In this document: positions 18,151 to 24,937 of the stretch, in pieces
Layout of the letters: each line of letters begins with the position of its first letter
Numbering within the stretch: the first letter of the stretch is position 1
NCBI GenBank assembly: GCA_002305715.1
Contig: DBQD01000016.1
Location: 3,175 to 36,072 of the forward strand
Reading direction: 5' to 3'
Source of the DNA: Proteiniphilum sp. UBA1403
Lineage (GTDB): Bacteria > Bacteroidota > Bacteroidia > Bacteroidales > Dysgonomonadaceae
DNA: 32,898 nucleotides
Notes under the pieces: model-generated
What the model saw: the letters and a program-made list of their open reading frames with translations, nothing else
Database searches by the model: none
Told to the model about the DNA's origin: nothing
Translations under genes and position numbers: made by a program

Positions 18151-18171
18151 AATATCGGTGGAGTTTTTTTT
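18135..18171 (+). terminator. Strong intrinsic terminator in the leader
   Basis: AAAACTCCACCGATA (18135-18149) pairs perfectly with 18153-18167 around a 3-base loop, a 15-bp stem followed by a run of eight T (18164-18171, partly within the stem). It lies 28 nt after the leader ORF stop and 25 nt before the first structural gene. A terminator between a promoter and its genes implies regulated readthrough. Confidence 0.88.
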
Positions 18172-18195
18172 ATTCATAATTTAATTAAATGCGCG

Positions 18196-19128
18196 ATGAA
18201 AAGTTTTAGGTTTATTCTGTTAGCAACAGTTATGCTTTTATCCACAACGATTATCAAAGCAGAAACAGGATCAAAGGAGAAAATTTATGTAGAAAGTTTG
18301 CGGTTTGCTATCCCTCTTCTTGAAAAATGGGTATCGGAGTATGAGAAAAACAATCCAGGTATAGAAATTGTACTTTTAGAGGAGAAAACATCCGGAAAAA
18401 TTGCCGACCTACGTCTGGTTAGTTCAATAAAGGATGAATTATTCCCGGAAAGTAAGCAGCTGTTCTATACTGGTCGCGTTGCATTACTTCCTGTTACCAA
18501 TGAAGATAACCCACTGTTGGATGAGTTGAATAAAAAAGGACTCAACAACAACCGATTAAAAGAATTGTTTTTTGAGAAAGATCGTTTGACAAATGATCGG
18601 GAATATACAAAGAAGCAGAAACACAACATTACCATATATTCAGGTAATAGTATAACATCTTTCTCTGCATCCTTTTCTGCTCATTTTGGATATTCTCAAG
18701 AAGAATTAAAAGGAAAAAAGATATCTGGAGATGATATATATTTAATTCATGCCATCCTGAAGGACCACAGAGGTATCACCGTTAACAATCTCAGCTATCT
18801 GTTCGATACAGAGACCGGTAAATTGAAGGAGGGGCTTGCGCTAATCCCTCTTGATTTGAAAAAGGAACAGCGAGAGATCTTGAAACAGGCCGATATGGAT
18901 CAAACAATTGAACTCCTCGAAAGGGAGCAGATAGAATTAATTCCGGTGTTGAATTTTGGATTTATTTATCGTGATAACAATGCTCAGGCACAAAAGTTCC
19001 TGTCATGGATTCTTACAGAAGGTCAGCAATATAACAAGAATTATGGTTTTCTTCAAGTTGAAGAGGAAATCCTGACCAGTCAATTAAAAGAGATCGATAA
19101 CTTAGCACTCACTGCCAGTACAAATTAA
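18196..19128 (+). CDS. Periplasmic-binding-protein-like protein (PstS-like fold)
   Basis: 310-residue exported protein with a signal peptide (1-22, ending IIKAE). The mature start (VESLRFAIPLLEKWVSEYEK, then NPGIEIVLLE) and the later VALLPVTNEDNPLLDEL resemble phosphate/sulfate-type solute-binding proteins of the type-2 periplasmic fold. There is no ABC permease or ATPase nearby; it heads a SusC-SusD operon instead. It may deliver or sense a ligand after outer-membrane passage. The mature protein has one Met and no Cys. The ATG at 18196 is used because in-frame extension upstream to 18118 would run through the terminator hairpin. The ligand is unknown; the fold assignment is moderately sure. 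Confidence 0.85.
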   Translation: MKSFRFILLATVMLLSTTIIKAETGSKEKIYVESLRFAIPLLEKWVSEYEKNNPGIEIVLLEEKTSGKIADLRLVSSIKDELFPESKQLFYTGRVALLPVTNEDNPLLDELNKKGLNNNRLKELFFEKDRLTNDREYTKKQKHNITIYSGNSITSFSASFSAHFGYSQEELKGKKISGDDIYLIHAILKDHRGITVNNLSYLFDTETGKLKEGLALIPLDLKKEQREILKQADMDQTIELLEREQIELIPVLNFGFIYRDNNAQAQKFLSWILTEGQQYNKNYGFLQVEEEILTSQLKEIDNLALTASTN

Positions 19129-19133
19129 ATAGA

Positions 19134-19178
19134 TAAGCGCCCCCAAGTACCAATTGCCGTCGGATGAGGGAGCGCTTA
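19134..19178 (+). other. GC-rich stem-loop between the binding-protein gene and susC
   Basis: TAAGCGC-C-CCC (19134-19144) pairs with GGG-A-GCGCTTA (19168-19178) with one internal mismatch, enclosing a 23-base loop. It starts five bases after the stop codon in a 70-nt gap and is the only GC-rich stretch there. No T run follows directly. It could be an RNA-processing or stability element that sets different levels for the two genes, or a small regulatory RNA structure; I do not recognise a known riboswitch. Confidence 0.5.
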
Positions 19179-19180
19179 CT

Positions 19181-19196
19181 TCTAAAAAATTTTAGA
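19181..19196 (+). other. AT palindrome next to the susC start
   Basis: TCTAAAA-AA-TTTTAGA is a perfect 7-bp inverted repeat ending two bases before the susC ATG. With the GC-rich stem-loop just upstream it forms a two-hairpin array in the translation-initiation region, and it may influence ribosome access. It is AT-only apart from one G-C pair at each side and could be chance. Confidence 0.35.
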
Positions 19197-19198
19197 AT

Positions 19199-22100
19199 AT
19201 GACAAATATATTACATTATTTTCTAAACAAACCGTTTTTTGTCTCATTTCTCCTCCTCTGTTCACTCAGCACATTTGCACAAAAGACTATACATGGAACA
19301 GTTGTAGACAAGGCTAACCAACCCATTCCGGGTGTTACCGTTTTTATTGAATCAAGCACAAAAGGTACTATTACCGATCTTGATGGAAACTTCAGCCTGA
19401 CCACAGAACAGAAGCTTCCAATTATATTAAACATCAACCTCTTGGGGTTTAAAACCGAGGAAGTTCATGTTTATGAGGCGAATGTTCCTATTCACATCAC
19501 TCTAACTGAGGATATAAATTTTCTAGATGAAGTAGTGGTGGTAGGTTACGGCACCGCAAAGAAATCGAGTTATACGGGTTCTGTTGCAGTAGTTGGAACC
19601 AAAGATCTGGAAAAATTGGAAATCACCTCTATCGGAAAAGCATTGCAGGGAACAGTGCCTGGATTGCAGTCCATTGCATCTGCAGGGCAACCGGGAAGCG
19701 ACGCTTCGCTTTTCATTCGGGGAATCGGATCGGTGAACGCTTCCACTTCTCCCCTCTATGTTGTAGATGGTATCCCAGGAGCGAATCCTAATCAGATCAG
19801 TGCCAAAGACATTCAATCAATCTCCATCTTGAAAGATGCTTCGGCCAGTGCTCTTTATGGTTCACGAGGAGCCAACGGCGTAATCGTAATCACTACAAAA
19901 ACAGGGAATCTGAATTCTAAGCCACAGGTTAGCTTGTCAACAAGTGTTGGATTTACCGGTCGCGCAGTGAAAGATTATGAGTACCTATCCCCGAATGAAT
20001 ATTATGAACTACAATGGGAAGCAATACGGAATACTCGGGTCGATCAGGGCAGAACTCCATTAGAAGCAGCTCAATATGCTACAGAATACCTAGTTGATGG
20101 GGCACTTAAAGTGAACATTTTCGGTCCACAATACCCTAATCCGGTTGGAATGGACGGGAAGTTGGTGTCTGGAGCAATTCCGTTGTGGAGTGACGACTGG
20201 GGAAAAGCGATTTCACAAACCGGACTGCGTCAACAGTACGATATCAGTGTCTCCGGAGGGAGCTCCCACACCCGATATTTCCTTTCAGGGGGATACTTGA
20301 ATGAAGAAGGATGGATCAGAACATCAGAGTTTGAACGTTTCAACTTTCGCACGAACATCCAGTCAAAAGTTAATCAATGGTTCGAAATTGGAGCAAATGC
20401 ATCTCTCTCTTCAAGTTATCAGAAATCACCCTCTCAAAGCGATAGTAGTCAAGGTAATTTTGCGAACTTCCAACGACTTATCTCAAACATTTATCCAGTT
20501 TACGAGCGCAATCCTGATGGAAGCTACATATTGGATGAAAACGGTAAAAAAAAGTGGGACTATGGTATCTGGCGCCCAACGACAGCTGCCAGTGGAGTGA
20601 ATATCCTTGGAAGTGCCGAACATGCTATCTCCGGTAGCAAAACTGAAGCAGCCCTGATTGGTACCAATCTCAACATCACATTACTGAAAGGATGGTTGTT
20701 ACGCTCTTCTGCTAGCATTGATTATAGGACCGGTAGTTCACATTCTTATTCACACCCCTATTACAGTACCGGTGTAATTGCAGAGGGTTCTGGAACAGCT
20801 AGCAGAAGTGCAAACAGAACATTAAATTATACATTGAATAGTTTTATTGACTTTACCATTCTTTCAAACAAAACGCACTCTCTGAATCTATTGGCAGGAC
20901 CAGAGATTTATGTAAACAATACCTCTTCCCTATCGGGTAGCCGGAGTGGGTTTCAAGTATTAGGAAAGACTGAGCCTTCAGCCGGTTCCACAAGTGGCAC
21001 TTTCAATGGAACGTCTGACAACTATCGACTTGCAAGTTGGTTAAGCAAAGTTGACTATGGATTAAACGAACGATACAATTTCTCTGCCAGCTTCCGCCGT
21101 GATGGATCCTCTCGATTCAGTAAACAGTCGCGATGGGGAAACTTCTGGTCTTTGGGTGCTGCCTGGAACTTGAAGAAGGAGTCTTTTTTAAAGAACAAAC
21201 GTAAGATTGACAACCTCAACCTAAGACTAAGTTATGGAGCGCAAGGCAATGACAACGTAGGAAATTATGCATACGGTGGCTTTTATGAAATATATAATAG
21301 CCTTGATATGTTGGGACTGCTACCATCTGACCTTCCAACACCGAACCTGAAGTGGGAAACGAATCTCAATTTCAATCTGGGATTGGATATATCTCTTTTT
21401 GATAATCGATTGATTGGACAATTGGATGTGTACAATCGGCAATCGAAGGATCTACTTTTCCAAAAACCCCTCTCTCCCTCAACTGGATATAGTGGGATCA
21501 ATGCAAACATCGGTTCTCTGAGTAACAGAGGTGTCGACGGACAGATTATCGCTAACCTGTACAGAAATAAAGATTTAAATTGGAATATCACCCTCAATTT
21601 CGGCCATTATATCAACAAGATCACAAAGCTGCCTCAGGAAGAGATACTCACCGGATCCATTGGACAGTATGGTAATACCAAAAAGATGGTTGAAGGTGGT
21701 TCTGTATATGATTTCTACATCAAAGAGTGGGCTGGAATTAATCCTGAAAATGGAAAAGCTACCTGGTATAAGGATGTGGTAGACTCAAATGGAAACATCA
21801 CGGGACGAACAATAACAGAGGATCAAACTGAAGCAACACCTTATTTTCAGGGTAGCTCATTGCCTGACCTTTACGGAGGGTTTAACAACAATATATCCTT
21901 TAAGGGGGTTGCGCTATCATTCCTTCTTGCTTACAGTATAGGAGGCAAGATTTTTGATGGGGATGAACCGATGATTATGCACTTGGGATATGCTCCGGGT
22001 AGAAACTGGTCTAAGGAAGCATTAACACGCTGGACTCCAGATAACACGGACACAAATTTTCCAAGACTCTCCTATGTATCTGACTCATGGAATACAATTC

Positions 22101-22348
22101 CTTCAACTAGATTTTTGTATGATGCTACCTATGCGCGACTCAAGAATATTGTACTATCTTATTCAATCCCAGAGAAATTGGTCGCAAGCTGGCAATTGAC
22201 AGATGTCAGACTTTCTCTTACTGGTGAAAATCTACTTACGTTCTATGGGCATAAAGGTCTGGATCCTGAACAAACTGTTTCTGGAACAACTTTTTATCGT
22301 TATCCTGCGCAGAAATCATATACATTGGGCGTAAATGTCTCATTCTAA
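19199..22348 (+). CDS. SusC-family TonB-dependent transporter, sulfur-poor
   Basis: Outer-membrane importer of 1049 residues: signal peptide (1-27), carboxypeptidase-D-like domain (about 30-105), TonB-box region LDEVVVVGYG (109-118), plug (about 125-230) and barrel ending GVNVSF. Unlike the first SusC here it lacks an STN domain and has no FecR partner, so it should not signal through an anti-sigma factor; the leader upstream supplies the control. The mature chain has no Cys and only five Met in about 1,020 residues (0.5%), against 17 Met in the other SusC (1.6%). Its companions (TlpA-like protein and carboxypeptidase) point to peptides rather than glycans as cargo; that is inference. Confidence 0.95.
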   Translation: MTNILHYFLNKPFFVSFLLLCSLSTFAQKTIHGTVVDKANQPIPGVTVFIESSTKGTITDLDGNFSLTTEQKLPIILNINLLGFKTEEVHVYEANVPIHITLTEDINFLDEVVVVGYGTAKKSSYTGSVAVVGTKDLEKLEITSIGKALQGTVPGLQSIASAGQPGSDASLFIRGIGSVNASTSPLYVVDGIPGANPNQISAKDIQSISILKDASASALYGSRGANGVIVITTKTGNLNSKPQVSLSTSVGFTGRAVKDYEYLSPNEYYELQWEAIRNTRVDQGRTPLEAAQYATEYLVDGALKVNIFGPQYPNPVGMDGKLVSGAIPLWSDDWGKAISQTGLRQQYDISVSGGSSHTRYFLSGGYLNEEGWIRTSEFERFNFRTNIQSKVNQWFEIGANASLSSSYQKSPSQSDSSQGNFANFQRLISNIYPVYERNPDGSYILDENGKKKWDYGIWRPTTAASGVNILGSAEHAISGSKTEAALIGTNLNITLLKGWLLRSSASIDYRTGSSHSYSHPYYSTGVIAEGSGTASRSANRTLNYTLNSFIDFTILSNKTHSLNLLAGPEIYVNNTSSLSGSRSGFQVLGKTEPSAGSTSGTFNGTSDNYRLASWLSKVDYGLNERYNFSASFRRDGSSRFSKQSRWGNFWSLGAAWNLKKESFLKNKRKIDNLNLRLSYGAQGNDNVGNYAYGGFYEIYNSLDMLGLLPSDLPTPNLKWETNLNFNLGLDISLFDNRLIGQLDVYNRQSKDLLFQKPLSPSTGYSGINANIGSLSNRGVDGQIIANLYRNKDLNWNITLNFGHYINKITKLPQEEILTGSIGQYGNTKKMVEGGSVYDFYIKEWAGINPENGKATWYKDVVDSNGNITGRTITEDQTEATPYFQGSSLPDLYGGFNNNISFKGVALSFLLAYSIGGKIFDGDEPMIMHLGYAPGRNWSKEALTRWTPDNTDTNFPRLSYVSDSWNTIPSTRFLYDATYARLKNIVLSYSIPEKLVASWQLTDVRLSLTGENLLTFYGHKGLDPEQTVSGTTFYRYPAQKSYTLGVNVSF

Positions 22349-22364
22349 CTATTACAACGAAAAT

Positions 22365-23867
22365 ATGAAAATACATACAATATATTTGCTGATCACGGGA
22401 GCACTTCTTTTATCCTGCAACGATAATTTCTTTGAAACTTCACCGGCTACTCAGATTACCACACAAGAGGTATTTTCCTCTGAGGACAACATTGACGCAT
22501 TCCTAAATGGAGCTATTCGCTATTTGATGGAGAACAGTACTTCACAAGACAATCCGGGATTACCAACAATATTTCTAACACACGAAGTGATGGGTGAGGA
22601 TGCATTTGCCCGTGACGGACGGTATGGATTTCGCGATTCATATCCATTTCGCGACCCGTTTGACAACACAACACGTCGAGCTCTCTTTTTCTGGACATTG
22701 CAGTATACATCGATTGATCATGCCAACAATATTATTGACAATATTGAAATAAATGCCAATAGTAGTCAGCGTTTAAAGCACCTTAAAGGGCAAGCATTCG
22801 CTTTGCGAGCCTACAACTATTTCAATTTAGTGCGCCAGTATCAGTTTACATATGCCAAGGATCCGAATGCAAAAGCAATCCCAATCTACATACACCCCAC
22901 TACACCGAATACAGAACCTAATCCTCTATCATCTGTCAGCGAAGTGTATGATTTGATACTGGATGATTTAACAAATGCGGAAAATTTATTAGTTGGGTTT
23001 GAGCGATCCATTAAAAACAGGCCAAACATTCATGTCGTAAAGGGACTATTTGCTCGTGTTTACCAAACATTGGGTGAATGGGAACTGGCCGCTGAATACG
23101 CAAAAAATGCACGCACTGGCTACCCAATAATGACGCCTGAACAGTTTACTGAAGGATTCAACGATGTTAGCAATCCGGAATGGTTATGGGGACACCCACA
23201 GACGCAGACCCAGAACAAGGGAGGAGCTTCCTATCTGGCCTACATTGAAACAACCCCTTACACTACAGATGCCAATGGCACAAATCTATACTATGGATAC
23301 AATAGTATTATGCCTGATCCATGGTATATTCAACTCTTTGAAGATGGTGACATCCGTAAATCACTATTTGAGATTGCGACACAGCCTAGTGAAGCGTTAT
23401 ATAGACACTTCAGAAATAAAAAATTCAGAAACAAATATCCCCATCACGATGGACACATCGTCTTGATGCGTTCTGCTGAATTGGTCTTGATTGAGGCTGA
23501 AAGTAAAGCCAGACTGAACAACCTTACTGGGGCTATTGAGGTTTTAAATGAGCTGCGCCGGAAGCGCAACTTGACAGATCTCTCAGCTTCTGATTTCAAT
23601 AAAGAGAGCATCCTTGAGGAGATTTTGTTGGAACGACGCCGTGAATTATGGGGCGAAGGGTTCAGACTGTATGATATTTTACGCTTACAAATTACACCTG
23701 AAAGGAAAGAGACAACTGAAACTTTTGTCGATGATGAAAGCAAGACAGTCGGTATACGAGGACATTGGTTTACTTCATTTCCCGATGGTTCACCATTTGT
23801 ACCAAATAGCAAATACTATTTATTTCCTATTCCTCTGAATGAAATAAACAACAACCCTAATTTATAA
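22365..23867 (+). CDS. SusD/RagB-family lipoprotein, sulfur-poor
   Basis: 500-residue SusD-like lipoprotein with signal peptide and lipobox LLSC (Cys18 from the chosen start). SusD features include AFALRAYNYFNLVRQYQF and the C-terminal EILLERRRELWGEGFRLYDI and YYLFPIPLNEI. An earlier in-frame ATG at 22335 would overlap susC and add ten hydrophilic residues in front of the signal peptide, so 22365 is preferred, leaving a 16-nt spacer. The mature chain has five Met and no Cys besides the lipid-attached one, compared with about ten Met and six Cys in the first SusD. It should cap the SusC barrel and choose the substrate of the operon. Confidence 0.94.
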   Translation: MKIHTIYLLITGALLLSCNDNFFETSPATQITTQEVFSSEDNIDAFLNGAIRYLMENSTSQDNPGLPTIFLTHEVMGEDAFARDGRYGFRDSYPFRDPFDNTTRRALFFWTLQYTSIDHANNIIDNIEINANSSQRLKHLKGQAFALRAYNYFNLVRQYQFTYAKDPNAKAIPIYIHPTTPNTEPNPLSSVSEVYDLILDDLTNAENLLVGFERSIKNRPNIHVVKGLFARVYQTLGEWELAAEYAKNARTGYPIMTPEQFTEGFNDVSNPEWLWGHPQTQTQNKGGASYLAYIETTPYTTDANGTNLYYGYNSIMPDPWYIQLFEDGDIRKSLFEIATQPSEALYRHFRNKKFRNKYPHHDGHIVLMRSAELVLIEAESKARLNNLTGAIEVLNELRRKRNLTDLSASDFNKESILEEILLERRRELWGEGFRLYDILRLQITPERKETTETFVDDESKTVGIRGHWFTSFPDGSPFVPNSKYYLFPIPLNEINNNPNL

Positions 23868-23872
23868 AAAAA

Positions 23873-24856
23873 ATGAGAAAGTTATTTTTATTCTTGGTTA
23901 TCGCAATTTTTGTCATATCCTGCACAGACAAAAAAAATCTGAATGTTTCCGGTCGCGTGGAAGGTGTTGAATCAGGAACGATATATTTACAGAAGTTCCG
24001 CAACAAATTTTACTTTGTCATTGACTCCACAAAGATTGTCAACGGTAAGTTTACGTTTTCTAAAAATGTACAACTCCCGGAAATATATGGTTTATCACTT
24101 GATACGTTAAAAGGTTCTTTCCTTGTATTCTTCGATGAAAACCCAGCCACAGTTGTACTTGATTCTTCACGCAATTATCGCAACACAAGTATTACAGGGT
24201 CGAAGTTGCATGATCTATATGCAGAATATAAGGAACAGCGTGCTGTTGCTATCGACTCTTTTATACGACAACATCCTTCTTCATTGGTTTCGGCATATGC
24301 TCTATATCGTGACTTCTCCTATCGCTTGTCACCCGATGAAATCAGGAGAAACATTCAACTTCTCGACAGTTCACTGTGGAATACGCCCTATGTTCAACTA
24401 CTGGAGGAACTGATTCCCACACTAGAAGAAGTATCTGTAGGTAATCCTGCACCAGACTTCAGCGTAAACAATAGTGAAGGGGTTGAGGTAAACTTTTCCG
24501 ATTACATCGGTAAAAGCAAGTATCTTTTTCTCGATTTTTGGGCATCATGGTGTGGACCATGCCGAAGGGAGAATCCCAACATTGTCAGTGCCTATCAAAA
24601 ATACAAGGATAAAGGTTTTGATATCTTTGCCGTCTCTCTTGATCGTGACAAAAGTAGCTGGTTGACAGCAATTGAGAAGGATGGCTTGACTTGGACTCAT
24701 GTCTCTGACCTCAAGCTTTGGGATAGCGGACCGGCAAAACTCTATGGTGTAAGAGCCATTCCTGCGAACTTCCTGATTGATGAAAATGGCATCATCGTAG
24801 CGAAAAATATCAGGGGAGAAGAATTGCACAAAACGCTGGAAGAACTTCTGAACTAA
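23873..24856 (+). CDS. TlpA-like thioredoxin-fold lipoprotein (DUF4369-type N-terminus)
   Basis: 327-residue lipoprotein (lipobox FVISC, Cys17) that starts five bases after susD. The N-terminal part (about 22-110) looks like the DUF4369 beta domain of Bacteroidetes TlpA proteins; the C-terminal part (about 190-327) is a thioredoxin fold with the active-site pair Cys227 and Cys230 in WCGPC and the cis-proline region AIPANF. It is probably a periplasmic or surface thiol-disulfide enzyme. In this operon it could reduce disulfides of imported cystine-containing peptides. Apart from the start codon it contains no Met at all, and its only Cys are the lipid anchor and the catalytic pair. The residue after CGPCRRE, commonly Met in relatives, is Asn. 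Confidence 0.93.
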   Translation: MRKLFLFLVIAIFVISCTDKKNLNVSGRVEGVESGTIYLQKFRNKFYFVIDSTKIVNGKFTFSKNVQLPEIYGLSLDTLKGSFLVFFDENPATVVLDSSRNYRNTSITGSKLHDLYAEYKEQRAVAIDSFIRQHPSSLVSAYALYRDFSYRLSPDEIRRNIQLLDSSLWNTPYVQLLEELIPTLEEVSVGNPAPDFSVNNSEGVEVNFSDYIGKSKYLFLDFWASWCGPCRRENPNIVSAYQKYKDKGFDIFAVSLDRDKSSWLTAIEKDGLTWTHVSDLKLWDSGPAKLYGVRAIPANFLIDENGIIVAKNIRGEELHKTLEELLN

Positions 24857-24887
24857 CTTCAATATATAATTCTCATTATCTTTACTT

Positions 24888-24912
24888 TAAACATATTAAT
24901 AACATATGTTTA
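24888..24912 (+). other. AT-rich stem-loop before the M14 peptidase gene
   Basis: TAAACATAT (24888-24896) pairs with ATATGTTTA (24904-24912), a perfect 9-bp stem with a 7-base loop in the 81-nt gap. No T run follows, so it probably does not end transcription; it may be an mRNA stability element. Confidence 0.35.
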
Positions 24913-24937
24913 GGGGCTTCATATCAATAAAATTACA

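Noticed and set aside
18118..18195. In-frame upstream extension of the binding-protein gene from a TTG
   Set aside because: It runs through the terminator hairpin and lacks a signal peptide at its start; ATG 18196 gives a clean signal sequence.
22335..22364. Earlier ATG for the second susD
   Set aside because: It overlaps susC and places hydrophilic residues before the lipoprotein signal peptide.
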